Position numbers and translations under genes: made by a program. From positions 372,001 through 436,000 of the forward strand of contig CABJAB010000001.1 of the NCBI GenBank assembly GCA_902363445.1: a stretch of DNA of 64,000 nucleotides, written 5' to 3'. Of the stretch, positions 17,414 to 26,989 are shown one piece after another. This stretch comes from Lachnospiraceae bacterium (GTDB lineage Bacteria; Bacillota; Clostridia; Lachnospirales; Lachnospiraceae). A model generated the notes under the pieces. It did not search any database, had not been told where the DNA came from, and saw only the letters and a list, made by a program, of their open reading frames with translations. Each line of letters begins with the position of its first letter. Within the stretch, counting starts at the first letter, position 1.

Positions 17414-18331
17414 ATGGATAAGGAATTAAAATTCGCGATATTGATCGACGCAGATAACATTTCAGAAAAATACATTAAGATCATTCTGGATGAAACCGCC
17501 AAAAGCGGAGTGGCAACCTACAAAAGAATCTACGGGGACTGGACCAATCCCCAGCTGAACTCCTGGAAAAATGTCCTGCTGGACAATTCCATCATCCCTA
17601 TCCAGCAGTATGGATACACCACCGGCAAGAACTCCACCGATTCGGCAATGATCATCGATGCGATGGATATCTTATATTCCGGTACAGTGGACGGATTCTG
17701 CATCGCTTCCTCGGACAGCGATTTCACCCGCCTGGTGGCAAGGCTCCGGGAATCCGGCATACATGTGATCGGTATGGGAGAAAGCAAGACACCGAAGCCC
17801 TTCATCTCTGCCTGCAACCAGTTTAAATATCTGGATATTCTCTTGTCCAATCTTCAGGAGGAGGAAGCCGCAGACGCTTCGGATACAGAAAATGAACCGG
17901 CGGCGGAAGCCGATAAACTGGAATTGCCTGTTTCCAGAAAAGGAAGAACTGCCGCAAAAAAGACCGGCAGTTCGGTTTCCAAATTAAAATCGGAGTCTTC
18001 CGTCTTATCCGCTGCCTCGGCATCGTCCTCTTCCCGGCTGAAAAAGAAAGGACCGGAGCCCCAGACTAACCTGAAGATGATCAAAAAGGCAATCCTCTCC
18101 CTGGTGGAGGAGTGCTCCGACGACGACGGGTGGATTTTTTCGGCAGAGCTGGGGAATCAGCTCGCTAAACGTTTCCCTGACTTTGATGTGCGGAACTTTG
18201 GCTTTTCCAAATTCACCCCGTTCATCAATTCTCTCGATCTTTTCGAGGTGAAGAGAAATCAGGCCAGCTCCAACAGCAACGTCCAGCTGGTATATTTCAA
18301 AATAAAAGAACCGGCAAAAAAAAGACCATAG
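17414..18331 (+). CDS. NYN-domain nuclease-like protein with C-terminal OST-HTH (LOTUS) domain
   Basis: 305 residues. The N-terminal NYN/PIN-like domain (about 1-150) has conserved acidic residues in LIDADN, STDSAMIIDAMD and ASSDSDF, the signature of LabA/MARF1-type RNases. A Ser/Lys-rich linker follows (about 155-215). A LOTUS/OST-HTH RNA-binding domain (about 220-300) carries the FGFSKFTPFINSLDLFEV pattern. The architecture suggests an RNA-cleaving or RNA-binding regulator, but the bacterial proteins have little functional characterisation. Close behind the EamA gene and ending in a strong terminator. Confidence 0.88.
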   Translation: MDKELKFAILIDADNISEKYIKIILDETAKSGVATYKRIYGDWTNPQLNSWKNVLLDNSIIPIQQYGYTTGKNSTDSAMIIDAMDILYSGTVDGFCIASSDSDFTRLVARLRESGIHVIGMGESKTPKPFISACNQFKYLDILLSNLQEEEAADASDTENEPAAEADKLELPVSRKGRTAAKKTGSSVSKLKSESSVLSAASASSSSRLKKKGPEPQTNLKMIKKAILSLVEECSDDDGWIFSAELGNQLAKRFPDFDVRNFGFSKFTPFINSLDLFEVKRNQASSNSNVQLVYFKIKEPAKKRP

Positions 18332-18367
18332 GACATGGCTGGCACGTACTACGGTCATAAAAATCAT

Positions 18368-19738
18368 TTATTTCAGGAAAAGCCTAAGAAGCTTTTCCTT
18401 TTTTTTCGTATATGGCTGATAGCGGATCGGCATATCTATCCAGTTGTATTTTTTTACAATGCTCTTTTCATGGCTGAAGGTTTCAAAGCTCTTTTTCCCG
18501 TGATAGCTTCCCATCCCGCTGCCGCCTACGCCGCCGAATCCCATACGGGAAGTGGCCAGGTGTATAATAGTATCATTTACGCATCCGCCGCCGAAGCTCA
18601 GAGAACTGAGCAGCCGTTTTTCCACTTCTTTCTTTTTGGTAAAAATATAGCACGCAAGAGGCTTTTCTCTCGCCTGGATGAATTTCTCCGCCTCACCGAT
18701 TTCCCGGAAAGTGAGCGCCGGCAGCAGCGGGCCAAAGATTTCCTCCTTCATCACCGGTGCATCCGCCGATATTTCATCCAGGACTGCCGGAGCGATCTGG
18801 AGCGTCTCCCGCCGGTATTCTCCTCCTGTCAGGAGCTTCTCTCCCTCCATAAGGCCCAGAATCCTGTTAAAATGCTTTTCATTGATGATCTTCGGATAAT
18901 CCGGATTCTCCAAAGGCCGTTCTCCAAACATGGAGCGGATCTCCTTTTCCAGCAGAGCCAGAAAAGGCTCCTTTATGGACTCTTGGATGAGCAGATAATC
19001 AGGCGCTACACAGGTCTGCCCAGCGTTCAGATATTTTCCAAAGGCCAGCCGCCTGGCAGCCGTCTTAAGATCTGCGGACTCTTCCACGATGCAGGGGCTT
19101 TTTCCTCCCAATTCCAGCGTGACCGGCGTCAGATTCCGGGATGCCTTTTCCATCACCAGTTTTCCCACCTTCACGCCCCCCGTGAAAAAGATATAGTCAA
19201 AGCGCTGCTCCAGGAGCGCCGTATTTTCCGCCCGGCCTCCCTCTACAACCGCCACATATTCCGGCGGGAACACGGCCTCGATCAGCTCCCGTATGGCGGC
19301 TGATGTAGCCGGCGCATATGCAGACGGCTTCAGGATACAGCAGTTCCCGGCCGCCAGCGCGCCTGCCAAAGGCTCAAGGCACAGCATAAACGGATAATTC
19401 CAGGGAGACATCACCAGCGTCACCCCATAAGGCTCGTGGATCGTAAAGCTCCTGCTGTGGAACTGTGCAAGCGGAGACAGCTTCGTCCTCGGCCTGCAAA
19501 AGCTCTTTAAATGCTTCCTGAGATAGCCCAGTTCAGCCAATGTCATGCCGGTCTCTGTCATATAGGACTCAAAACCCGATTTATTCAGATCCTTCTTAAG
19601 CGCCTCGTGAATCTGCAGCTCTCGCTTCTTTATTTCTTCCTGCAGGCGTTTCAGCGCATTCAAACGAAATGCCACAGGTCTTGTTGCGCCTGTGGCAAAA
19701 TAATCCCGCTGCTTTTCTACAATCTTCTGAATCTCCAC
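18368..19738 (-). CDS. aldehyde dehydrogenase, class 3-like
   Basis: 456 residues, NAD(P)-dependent oxidation of aldehydes to acids. Key sites: PWNYP, FTGGVKVG (nucleotide binding), catalytic Glu in LELGGK and catalytic Cys in NAGQTCVAPDY. The short form with a C-terminal SGMGSYHGKKSFETFSH block is typical of class 3 and fatty-aldehyde dehydrogenases. GTG start follows GGAGGGATAGAC, and that site lies within the last codons of yjbQ only 2 bases upstream, so the two form an operon. No signal peptide. Physiological aldehyde unknown. Confidence 0.92.
   Translation of the reverse strand: MEIQKIVEKQRDYFATGATRPVAFRLNALKRLQEEIKKRELQIHEALKKDLNKSGFESYMTETGMTLAELGYLRKHLKSFCRPRTKLSPLAQFHSRSFTIHEPYGVTLVMSPWNYPFMLCLEPLAGALAAGNCCILKPSAYAPATSAAIRELIEAVFPPEYVAVVEGGRAENTALLEQRFDYIFFTGGVKVGKLVMEKASRNLTPVTLELGGKSPCIVEESADLKTAARRLAFGKYLNAGQTCVAPDYLLIQESIKEPFLALLEKEIRSMFGERPLENPDYPKIINEKHFNRILGLMEGEKLLTGGEYRRETLQIAPAVLDEISADAPVMKEEIFGPLLPALTFREIGEAEKFIQAREKPLACYIFTKKKEVEKRLLSSLSFGGGCVNDTIIHLATSRMGFGGVGGSGMGSYHGKKSFETFSHEKSIVKKYNWIDMPIRYQPYTKKKEKLLRLFLK
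18375..18406 (+). terminator. intrinsic terminator after the NYN gene
   Basis: Stem AGGAAAAGC (18375-18383) / GCTTTTCCT (18391-18399) with a 7-base loop, then a run of eight T. It overlaps the last codons of the convergent aldehyde dehydrogenase gene, whose C-terminus KEKLLRLFLK is encoded by the hairpin itself. Confidence 0.9.
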
Positions 19739-19740
19739 GT

Positions 19741-20145
19741 CTATCCCTCCATCACCTTCACATAAAAGGTACGCTGCCTGGGTCCGTCAAACTCGCATAA
19801 GTACAAATCCTGCCATACCCCGAGGATCATCTCGCCCTCTTCCAGGATCAAGGTCACTGAAGCTCCCATGGTAGAAGCTTTTACGTGGGCGTGAGAATTC
19901 CCTTCATAATGGCGGTACCGGATATCCTTCGTAGGATAGGCATGCTCCATGGCATACAGCATGTCCTGAATGACATCCGGATCCGCATTTTCATTAATCG
20001 TCAAGGCGGCGGTAGTATGCGGGCATTGTACGATGATGACTCCGTTCTTGATACCGCTCTCTTTGATGTCCTTTTTTACCGTATCGGTGATTTTCACCAT
20101 GTCCCTGCGCTCTGAAACAATGATATTATGCTTAAACAAATTCAT
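19741..20145 (-). CDS. YjbQ family protein (UPF0047)
   Basis: 134 residues, about the family length of 130-140. Conserved features are the HTTAALTINENADPDV block and the histidine-rich GNSHAHVKASTMG block, which form the proposed metal or phosphate site, and a C-terminal QRTFYVKV strand. Some homologues have weak thiamine-phosphate synthase activity, but the real role is unsettled. ATG at 20145 is chosen because GGAGG lies 6 bases upstream; a longer frame exists. A promoter with extended -10 (TGCTATACT, about 20209-20217) precedes it. Confidence 0.88.
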   Translation of the reverse strand: MNLFKHNIIVSERRDMVKITDTVKKDIKESGIKNGVIIVQCPHTTAALTINENADPDVIQDMLYAMEHAYPTKDIRYRHYEGNSHAHVKASTMGASVTLILEEGEMILGVWQDLYLCEFDGPRQRTFYVKVMEG

Positions 20146-20290
20146 AAAATCCCTCCAATACTTATCCCTTCCCCTCAGAAGGTCCTCGCACATCAACGTT
20201 AATTCTAGTATAGCACAATTCTAAATAAATCAAAGGGCTTTCGTATGAATTGTTTCCGCTGCACAAGGCCTCTGCCAGACGGCAAAGCGC

Positions 20291-21784
20291 CTATATTCCC
20301 GTTTTTTTCCCGTTCCGTTCCACCAAAAACAGCACTGCTGCCAAAGCCGCAAGCCCGACCAGCGTCCCCACCCATCCGTTCTTCGTAAATCCGGCCGCAA
20401 AATACCCGGCCATACAGCACGCCGCCACCGTGAGAGCATAAGGTATCTGGGTCGATACGTGGCTTAAATGATTACACTGTGCTCCCGCCGAGGCCAGGAT
20501 CGTCGTATCGGAAATGGGAGAAATATGGTCTCCGCACACGGCTCCCGCAAGAATCGATGCCGTGGCGACAGTCAGCATATTGATATCTCCGGCATCGAGC
20601 ACCACAAACGCAATGGGGATCAGTATGCCAAAGGTCCCCCAAGAAGTGCCGGTAGCAAAGGACAGCCCTGTGGCCACGGCAAAGAAGATGGCGGGAAGGA
20701 GCATGCCGACCAGTGCGCTGCCTCCGACTACGCCGCGGACAAAGCTTCCGATATCCAGATACTCCTCACGGCATATGCCGGATAAGGTCCATGCGAGGCA
20801 GAGTATCATAATGGCCGGCGTCATCGCCTTAAATCCCTCTGTAAAGCTTCCGCAGAACTCCCGGAAGGAAATTACTCTTCTGGGAAGATACAGAAGGAAG
20901 GTCACAACAAGAGTGAAAAAGGAACCCAATACCAGACTTCTGGCAGAATCGCAGTTCGCAAATGCCTCCACAATCCCGGCTCCTTCCAGAATCCCGCCCG
21001 TGTACAGCATTCCGCTGATACAAAACAGGATGAGAACCGCGATCGGCAGAACCAGATCGATCACCTTTCCTCTGCCGCTGACGCGAAGCTCCTCTCCGGA
21101 GACCGCGGTTTCTTCCCCTTCCCTCGCCGTCTTTTCTTCATACTTTTTCATTGCACCGTAATCGATATTCCGTATGATCAGATAAAGCATGAAGATTATG
21201 GTCAGGATCGCATAGAGATTAAAAGGAATCGTCCTGATAAATAGGCTGAAGCCGTCAATCCCGCTCCCTTCCGGCAGAGACGAGCCTACCGCCGCCGCCC
21301 AGCTGGAGATCGGCGCAATGATGCAGACAGGCGCCGCGGTGGCGTCAATGATATAAGCCAGCTTCGCTCTGCTGATTTTATATTTATCTGTCACAGGCCT
21401 CATGACCGTTCCTACGGTCAGGCAGTTGAAATAATCGTCCACAAAAATCAGGGATCCTAAAAGTACTGTGGACAAGAGTGCTCCCCTCTTTGATCTGATG
21501 ACCTTGGATGCCCAGTTCCCATAGGCCTTTGACGCGCCGGATTTGGTGATCAGCGCCACCAGGATACCCAACAGCACCAGAAATATCAGGATGTCCACAT
21601 TTCCGCCGATTTTGTCACCCATGATTGAGAACGTGGTTTCCACCGAAGCCAGCGGCTGAAATCCGGTCACCAGCAGTGCCCCCGACACAATGCCGATCAG
21701 CAGTGAAAGATAGACCTCCTTCGTGATCAATGCCAGCGCGATCGCCACAACAGGAGGCAGAAGCGCCCAAGCTGTACCCGCCAT
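20291..21784 (-). CDS. Na+/H+ antiporter, NhaC family
   Basis: About 497 residues with roughly eleven membrane helices. NhaC signatures are the FVDDYFNCLTVGTVMRPV block in an early helix, SSWAAAVGSS, GTSWGTFGILIP and ICGDHISPISDTT near the C-terminus. These proteins exchange cytoplasmic Na+ for protons; some members carry malate/lactate or metabolites. The second ATG is preferred because GGAGG then lies 6 bases upstream; the first is only 3 bases away. A charged cytoplasmic loop (about 215-245) is rich in Glu. Confidence 0.92.
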   Translation of the reverse strand: MAGTAWALLPPVVAIALALITKEVYLSLLIGIVSGALLVTGFQPLASVETTFSIMGDKIGGNVDILIFLVLLGILVALITKSGASKAYGNWASKVIRSKRGALLSTVLLGSLIFVDDYFNCLTVGTVMRPVTDKYKISRAKLAYIIDATAAPVCIIAPISSWAAAVGSSLPEGSGIDGFSLFIRTIPFNLYAILTIIFMLYLIIRNIDYGAMKKYEEKTAREGEETAVSGEELRVSGRGKVIDLVLPIAVLILFCISGMLYTGGILEGAGIVEAFANCDSARSLVLGSFFTLVVTFLLYLPRRVISFREFCGSFTEGFKAMTPAIMILCLAWTLSGICREEYLDIGSFVRGVVGGSALVGMLLPAIFFAVATGLSFATGTSWGTFGILIPIAFVVLDAGDINMLTVATASILAGAVCGDHISPISDTTILASAGAQCNHLSHVSTQIPYALTVAACCMAGYFAAGFTKNGWVGTLVGLAALAAVLFLVERNGKKTGI

Positions 21785-21798
21785 CATACCCCTCCAAT

Positions 21799-22011
21799 CT
21801 ATTTAATTCTATTATTCCCCGTCTGCTGCCGGTTATGACCGCGGTAAGATTCTGAGAGCCTTTCCCTGTCCTCCGGATCCATTTCCACCCATTTTGTATA
21901 GGGAACATCGCATATCTTCATCTCTGCCCCGCAATGATAGCAGTTTGCTTTCAGAAACTTGGATACTACTCTTGCCTTACCGCATTCCGGACATATAAAT
22001 ACCCGAATCAC
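21799..22011 (-). CDS. small zinc-ribbon protein
   Basis: 70 residues with two CxxC-type pairs, CPECGKARVV and CYHCGAEM, that can form one zinc knuckle. The C-terminal half is charged (VEMDPEDRERLSESYRG). The start is GTG with AGGGAG just upstream. It lies between prfA and the NhaC gene in the same direction. No family name recognised; possibly a small RNA- or protein-binding adaptor. Confidence 0.75.
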   Translation of the reverse strand: MIRVFICPECGKARVVSKFLKANCYHCGAEMKICDVPYTKWVEMDPEDRERLSESYRGHNRQQTGNNRIK

Positions 22012-22041
22012 TGTACTCCCTCTTTTCCGCCGCCCGCCATA

Positions 22042-23115
22042 TCATATCTCCTGCAGACTGCTCAGCTTGGCAGCCTGATCGGCCGCTATCAGGCTGTCAA
22101 TGATCTCATACAAATCCCCGTCCATGATAGAATCGATCTTGTAAAGGGTCAGCTTGATCCTGTGCTCTGTCACCCGTCCCTGCGGGAAATTATATGTCCT
22201 GATCTTCTCAGAACGGTCGCCCGTTCCGATTTGACTTCTTCTTTCTTCCGCTTCCGCATTCTGCTTCTTTGCCAGCTCCAGGTCATACAGCCGGGAACGA
22301 AGCACCTTCAGCGCTTTATCCTTGTTTTTAAGCTGTGATTTCTCATCCTGACAGGAAATCACGATCCCGGTGGGGATATGGGTCAGCCGAACTGCCGAGT
22401 CCGTCGTATTTACACACTGCCCGCCGTTTCCGGAAGCACGGAACACGTCAAATTTACAGTCGTTCATATCGATCTGAACATCCACCTCTTCCGCCTCCGG
22501 CATGATTGCCACCGTACTAGTCGAGGTGTGGATGCGGCCGCCGGATTCCGTGGCCGGCACGCGCTGTACCCGGTGGACTCCGCTCTCATACTTGAGCTTA
22601 GAATAGGCGCCGTGGCCGGAGATCATGAAGATCACTTCTTTCATGCCGCCGATCCCACTTTCATTTACGCTGATCATCTCTGTCTTCCAGCGGTTTCGCT
22701 CCGCGAAGCGGCTGTACATCCGGTAAAGCTCCGCGGAAAACAGAGCCGCTTCATCCCCGCCGGCTCCGGCGCGAATCTCCACGATGACATTCTTATCGTC
22801 ATTGGGGTCCTTGGGAAGAAGCAGGATCTTAAGCTCCTTCTCCAGCTCTTCTATCTTCTCCTTCGCAGATGCCAGCTCTTCCTTGAGCATCTCACGCATC
22901 TCCTCGTCATTCTCACTCTCCAGCATCGTCAGGCTGTCCTCTGCGTCCTGCCTGGCTCCTTTGTACTCCTTATATGCCTCCACAATAGGAGCCAGATCCG
23001 TCTGCTCCTTCATCAGCCTGCGGAACTTCGTCTGGTCCTCCACTACATAAGGATTATTCAGCTCTTCCATTATTTCCTCGAACCGAACAAGAATATCATC
23101 CAGCCTGTCGAACAT
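22042..23115 (-). CDS. prfA: peptide chain release factor 1
   Basis: 357 residues. RF1 reads UAA and UAG stop codons in the ribosome and triggers peptidyl-tRNA hydrolysis. The PAT tripeptide that sets UAA/UAG specificity is present in [12 protein letters not shown], and the catalytic GGQ in [13 protein letters not shown] at 23115 follows AAGGAGG by 7 bases; an in-frame upstream codon would extend the frame without support. It lies directly downstream of prmC, whose product methylates the GGQ glutamine. Confidence 0.97.
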   Translation of the reverse strand: MFDRLDDILVRFEEIMEELNNPYVVEDQTKFRRLMKEQTDLAPIVEAYKEYKGARQDAEDSLTMLESENDEEMREMLKEELASAKEKIEELEKELKILLLPKDPNDDKNVIVEIRAGAGGDEAALFSAELYRMYSRFAERNRWKTEMISVNESGIGGMKEVIFMISGHGAYSKLKYESGVHRVQRVPATESGGRIHTSTSTVAIMPEAEEVDVQIDMNDCKFDVFRASGNGGQCVNTTDSAVRLTHIPTGIVISCQDEKSQLKNKDKALKVLRSRLYDLELAKKQNAEAEERRSQIGTGDRSEKIRTYNFPQGRVTEHRIKLTLYKIDSIMDGDLYEIIDSLIAADQAAKLSSLQEI

Positions 23116-23140
23116 GGCAGTTCCTCCTTGTCTCACTCTG

Positions 23141-24043
23141 TCAATCAAGTCCCCGGGCGGCAGCCTTCACCACCCGGTCCTTTCCTGTCAGATCTTTTAT
23201 GATCTCTATATCACGGAAGCCGGCCTTCATGAGCGCCGCTTCCACGTCTGTTCCCTGATCCCATCCAATCTCCAGATAAATCTCGCCGTCCGGGGTCATA
23301 TATCCTGCGGCTTCCGAGGCTATCCTCCTGTAAAAGGCCAGCCCGTCCCGCTCCCCGTCCAGGGCGAGTAAAGGCTCATGCTCCCTCACCTCCGGCTCCA
23401 ATCCCTCAATGTCCCCACTGGGGATATACGGAGGGTTGGATACGATGACCTGAAAGCGCTCACCCGGCTTTCCTTTAAAAGCCCCGAACAGGTCAGACTG
23501 CAGAACACGGCAGCAGTCTCCGCAGCCCAGGCGGCATACATTATCCCGTGCCACGCTCAGTGCATCGGCAGAGATATCGCTGAGTGTTACCTGCAGCTCG
23601 GGATATGTTCGCAGATAGTGTGCCAAACTGATTCCAATACAACCGGAGCCAGTACACAGATCCAGCACACGCAGCCTTTCGTCCCCGGCACGCGTTCTTC
23701 TCACGTCTTCCAGCACCTGCTCCACCAGTGTTTCCGTATCCTGGCGGGGAATCAGCACATGTTCATTCACACGGAAAGAAAGTCCCATGAATTCCTGTTC
23801 ACCTAAAATATACTGAAGCGGAATCCGCGCTCCTCTGCGCTCTACCATGGAACGAAACCGCGCCACGGCATCCGTCTCTTCTTCCTCTGCTATACAGTCT
23901 CTTTTTAAATAATAACCGGCTCTGTCCATGGAAAAGCAGCTGGAAAACAAATACCAGGCATCCAGACGCCATTCCTCCACATGATGTTCGGAAAGAAATG
24001 TCTCCGCTTCTTTTAAAAGCCCGCCAAACGTCCTCCGTTCCAT
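23141..24043 (-). CDS. prmC: release factor glutamine methyltransferase PrmC
   Basis: 300 residues. It transfers a methyl group from SAM to the GGQ glutamine of RF1/RF2. An N-terminal helical domain (about 1-95) is followed by a Rossmann methyltransferase domain with [15 protein letters not shown] (SAM loop) and the catalytic NPPY motif in [14 protein letters not shown] precedes the ATG. The gene is 25 bases upstream of prfA and 11 bases downstream of the DUF1385 gene, the usual Clostridia arrangement. Confidence 0.96.
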   Translation of the reverse strand: MERRTFGGLLKEAETFLSEHHVEEWRLDAWYLFSSCFSMDRAGYYLKRDCIAEEEETDAVARFRSMVERRGARIPLQYILGEQEFMGLSFRVNEHVLIPRQDTETLVEQVLEDVRRTRAGDERLRVLDLCTGSGCIGISLAHYLRTYPELQVTLSDISADALSVARDNVCRLGCGDCCRVLQSDLFGAFKGKPGERFQVIVSNPPYIPSGDIEGLEPEVREHEPLLALDGERDGLAFYRRIASEAAGYMTPDGEIYLEIGWDQGTDVEAALMKAGFRDIEIIKDLTGKDRVVKAAARGLD

Positions 24044-24054
24044 GGTTCCGCCTC

Positions 24055-24972
24055 CTAAGAAAATGTCCTGCCGAAATTCTCTTCTTCGTACGTTTTCCAG
24101 TCAAAGACCTCTTCCACAGAGCGAATGGCCACCTCGATCATATCATCATCCGGTTCTCTGGTCGTGAGGCCCTGCAGCCAGAGCCCCGGCTTGCTGATCA
24201 GATTTATCAGCCAATTCTCACTGCTTCCGGCAAGCTTAAGGATTTCATAAGAGATACCCGCAATCACAGGAATGAGCAGGATACGCAGTACGACTCTGAG
24301 CCACACCACATCGGTCTGGATGACCATGGAGAATACGATACTCACAATGACCACGAACAGCAAAAAGCTTGTCCCGCAGCGTTTGTGGCGCTTGGAGCTC
24401 TTTCTTACATTTTCCACATTAAGATCCAGCCCATGCTCCACGCAATTTATACATTTATGCTCGGCCCCATGATACATGAACACCCTGCGGATATCCTTCA
24501 TCAGAGAGATCAAAAGCACATACCCGATGAATATAGCCAGTCGGATCAGCCCCTCGATGAGGCCCATGAGCGCCCTTGACTCGATAAAGCTCCGGAACAG
24601 GCCTGCCAGGAAGAGGGGAAGGATCATAAAGATTCCCACAGCCAAGATGACAGATACACACATGGTGATCCCCATGATGACGCTTTCCTTCTTTTTCTCC
24701 TTTTCATCCTTTTCTTTTTCCTCTTCCTCCTCATAAAAGCTGGCAGAAAATGTGAGGATCTTCATGCCCAGGCGAAGAGAATCCACAAAATTAAAAATTC
24801 CTCTTATGAAAGGAATGTTGAGTGCCTTGTGTTTTTCTGTAAATGACTGATATTTGTCAACCGCTACTTCTATTTCCTGATCTGGTTTTCTGACCGCGAC
24901 GGCGTATACATCCTTGTTGCGCATCATAACGCCTTCAATAACCGCCTGGCCTCCGATACCCGATGATCTCAT
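24055..24972 (-). CDS. DUF1385 family membrane protein
   Basis: 305 residues, starting with the family hallmark SGIGGQAVIEGVMMRN. A charged Glu/Lys stretch precedes three or four hydrophobic helices. A conserved YHGAEHKCINCVEHG block with His and two Cys could bind metal. ATG at 24972 is preferred, since AAAGGTG lies 9 bases upstream; a GTG four codons earlier is possible. DUF1385 genes commonly sit between rpmE and prmC in Clostridia, as here. Molecular function unknown. Confidence 0.88.
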   Translation of the reverse strand: MRSSGIGGQAVIEGVMMRNKDVYAVAVRKPDQEIEVAVDKYQSFTEKHKALNIPFIRGIFNFVDSLRLGMKILTFSASFYEEEEEKEKDEKEKKKESVIMGITMCVSVILAVGIFMILPLFLAGLFRSFIESRALMGLIEGLIRLAIFIGYVLLISLMKDIRRVFMYHGAEHKCINCVEHGLDLNVENVRKSSKRHKRCGTSFLLFVVIVSIVFSMVIQTDVVWLRVVLRILLIPVIAGISYEILKLAGSSENWLINLISKPGLWLQGLTTREPDDDMIEVAIRSVEEVFDWKTYEEENFGRTFS

Positions 24973-25005
24973 CCGGTTTTCCACCTTTCGTATATATTAT
25001 AACCA

Positions 25006-25026
25006 GGGAAGTTCAACGAACTTCCC
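25006..25026. promoter_or_regulatory. perfect palindrome upstream of DUF1385
   Basis: GGGAAGTTC (25006-25014) and GAACTTCCC (25018-25026) with a 3-base centre. On the minus strand it ends just before TATAAT, so it could be an operator at the DUF1385 promoter or a small hairpin after the rpmE terminator. Confidence 0.4.
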
Positions 25027-25034
25027 CGTAGAAT

Positions 25035-25075
25035 AAAAAAGGCTGAGATTCCACAGATAATACGAAATCTCAACC
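25035..25075 (-). terminator. intrinsic terminator after rpmE
   Basis: Minus-strand arms GGTTGAGATT (25066-25075) and AATCTCAGCC (25041-25050) form a 10-bp stem with one G-U pair, followed by six T (25035-25040). Confidence 0.85.
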
Positions 25076-25093
25076 TCATCATTGTGCATTGCC

Positions 25094-25303
25094 TTATTTT
25101 TCTGTGTTAACACCATACTTACGGTTAAACTTCTCGATACGTCCGCGGGCGGATGCAGCTTTCTGTTGTCCTGTATAGAACGGATGGCATTTGGAACAGA
25201 TTTCTACGTGAATGTCTTCTTTAGTGGAGCCAGTCACGAATTCATTTCCGCAGTTACACACAACCTTTGCCTGATGATAATCAGGATGGATTCCTTCTCT
25301 CAT
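25094..25303 (-). CDS. rpmE: 50S ribosomal protein L31
   Basis: 69 residues, beginning [11 protein letters not shown]. Cysteines in VCNCGN and CSKCHPF give the zinc-binding (C+) form of L31. It sits on the ribosome surface near the 5S rRNA and bridges the subunits. ATG at 25303 follows AGAGGTG. It has its own promoter and a leader of about 75 bases containing a hairpin, and ends in a strong terminator. The zinc-free paralogue is not in the window. Confidence 0.95.
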   Translation of the reverse strand: MREGIHPDYHQAKVVCNCGNEFVTGSTKEDIHVEICSKCHPFYTGQQKAASARGRIEKFNRKYGVNTEK

Positions 25304-25333
25304 GCTTTTCACCTCTCTTATGGTTCTTTCTAT

Positions 25334-25350
25334 CGCTTGACGCACAAGCG
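25334..25350 (-). promoter_or_regulatory. hairpin in the rpmE leader
   Basis: CGCTTG / CAAGCG with a 5-base loop, about 30 bases upstream of the rpmE start on the mRNA. Ribosomal protein leaders are often autoregulated. Whether this is an L31-binding leader cannot be decided by eye. Confidence 0.35.
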
Positions 25351-25378
25351 CCCATCTTCTTTTAAAACAGCGAAGTTT

Positions 25379-25407
25379 ATTATAACATAAGGTTTCTTTC
25401 ATTGCAA
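25379..25407 (-). promoter_or_regulatory. SigA promoter of rpmE
   Basis: Minus-strand TTGCAA (25402-25407), 17-base spacer, TATAAT (25379-25384). It lies in the rho-rpmE gap, so rpmE is transcribed independently of rho. Confidence 0.85.
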
Positions 25408-25424
25408 GTATTTTGGGTCTTTTT

Positions 25425-26771
25425 TTATATTTTCATCTTGCCGACCATATCCATGAATTCCTTATTGTTTCTCGTATGTTTAAACAAATCCAGGATCCTC
25501 TCCACCGCTTCATCGGACTTCATTCCGCCTGTGGCTTTCCGCACGGTTTCCACTGCCGCCTGCTCTTCCTTTGTGAGAAGCAGGTCGTCTCTGCGGGTAC
25601 CGGATTTCAGGATATCGATGGCCGGAAAAATACGCTTCTCCGACAGCTTCCGGTTCAGCATAAGCTCCATGTTTCCTGTGCCTTTAAATTCCTCAAACAC
25701 CACGTCGTCCATACGGCTTCCGGTCTCGACAAGCGCCGTGGCCAATATGGTCAGGCTTCCGCCCTCCCGCATGTTTCTCGCGGCTCCGAAAAACCGCTTC
25801 GGCATATGGAGCGCCGCCGGGTCAAGACCGCCCGACAAGGTCCTGCCGCTGGGCGCTACCGTCAGGTTATACGCCCTTGCCAGCCTCGTGATGCTGTCCA
25901 ACAGAATCACCACGTCGCGCTTATGCTCCACCAGACGCTTCGCCCTTTCCAGCACCATCTCCGAAACACGTTTATGATGCTCCGGCAGTTCGTCAAAAGT
26001 GGAATAGATGACCTCCACGTTGGGACCTTCAATAGACTCCTTGATGTCCGTCACTTCCTCCGGGCGTTCATCTATCAGCAGGACGATCAAGTGCATATCT
26101 CTATGGTTGCAGGTAACCGCCTTGGCGACCTCCTTTAGCAGCGTGGTCTTTCCGGCTTTGGGCTGGGAAGCTATCATCCCCCTCTGCCCTTTGCCAATGG
26201 GTGACAGCAAATCCACGATACGCATGGCTATGCTCCCTCCAGACATCTCCAAATGTATCCTGGAATTGGGGAAAATAGGGGTCAGGTCTTCAAAGTTCGG
26301 TCTTTTTTCCGCGATCCCGACCGGCAGTCCGTTGATCTTGGAAACGTATAAAAGCGCAGCAAATTTCTCCGAGGAGGTTTTCACCCGTTTACTTCCGCTG
26401 ACGATGTCTCCTGTCTTCAGGTTGAATCGGCGTATCTGAGAAGGGGAAACATAGACGTCATTCTCACCGGGCAGATAGTTTTCGCACCGGATAAAGCCGA
26501 ACCCGTCCGGCATTACCTCCAGGATCCCATGGGCCGGAATTCCACTGTCCAAATTCTGAAGCTCTTCAGGATTAATGTTCGGCGCCACAGAGGGCTGTCT
26601 CCTGACAGAAGGAGCGGCGTCCGTTTCCTCTTCTTTTTCCTTTGTTTCATTGGCTTCCAGAATGCAGCTGATAAGCTCCGCCTTTCTTTGTGCCGTGATA
26701 TTTTTAACCCCGAAGTCTTTCGCAATTCCGCGCAGCTGCGCCAGAGACAGGGTTTCCAGTTTCTCCCTCAT
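25425..26771 (-). CDS. rho: transcription termination factor Rho
   Basis: 448-residue hexameric RNA-dependent ATPase that terminates transcription. Domains: Rho_N helical domain (about 1-45), an acidic linker, an S1-like RNA-binding domain (about 75-150, [20 protein letters not shown]), then the RecA-type motor with Walker [13 protein letters not shown] and Walker [13 protein letters not shown]. The Q-loop/R-loop region is conserved. Family length is 420-450 without insertions. The promoter lies in the divergent region shared with the DUF4364 gene, and a GNRA-capped hairpin (TGCCGC-gaaa-GCGGCA) sits in the leader. Confidence 0.97.
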   Translation of the reverse strand: MREKLETLSLAQLRGIAKDFGVKNITAQRKAELISCILEANETKEKEEETDAAPSVRRQPSVAPNINPEELQNLDSGIPAHGILEVMPDGFGFIRCENYLPGENDVYVSPSQIRRFNLKTGDIVSGSKRVKTSSEKFAALLYVSKINGLPVGIAEKRPNFEDLTPIFPNSRIHLEMSGGSIAMRIVDLLSPIGKGQRGMIASQPKAGKTTLLKEVAKAVTCNHRDMHLIVLLIDERPEEVTDIKESIEGPNVEVIYSTFDELPEHHKRVSEMVLERAKRLVEHKRDVVILLDSITRLARAYNLTVAPSGRTLSGGLDPAALHMPKRFFGAARNMREGGSLTILATALVETGSRMDDVVFEEFKGTGNMELMLNRKLSEKRIFPAIDILKSGTRRDDLLLTKEEQAAVETVRKATGGMKSDEAVERILDLFKHTRNNKEFMDMVGKMKI

Positions 26772-26885
26772 AGGCTCTCCTTTTCTTTCTATATTCCATC
26801 AATCGGGGGGATCCATAAAGACTGCTGCCGCGAAAGCGGCAAAATAGATTTTCAGATTCTGGTAATAATCTTAAGTGTGTTTCAT

Positions 26886-26914
26886 ATTATACAACAAATG
26901 CGGGAAATTTACAA
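26886..26914 (-). promoter_or_regulatory. SigA promoter of rho
   Basis: Minus-strand TTGTAA (26909-26914), 17-base spacer, TATAAT (26886-26891), giving a leader of about 105 bases before rho. It lies back-to-back with the DUF4364 promoter. Confidence 0.75.
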
Positions 26915-26915
26915 C

Positions 26916-26944
26916 TTGATTTCATTTTCTAAACTTGGTATGAT
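26916..26944 (+). promoter_or_regulatory. SigA promoter of the DUF4364 gene
   Basis: TTGATT (26916-26921), 17-base spacer, TATGAT (26939-26944). The -35 boxes of this and the rho promoter are almost adjacent. Confidence 0.7.
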
Positions 26945-26989
26945 AAAAACATTGACATATTTTGTAGAAATTTGGAAGGAGACGCACTG

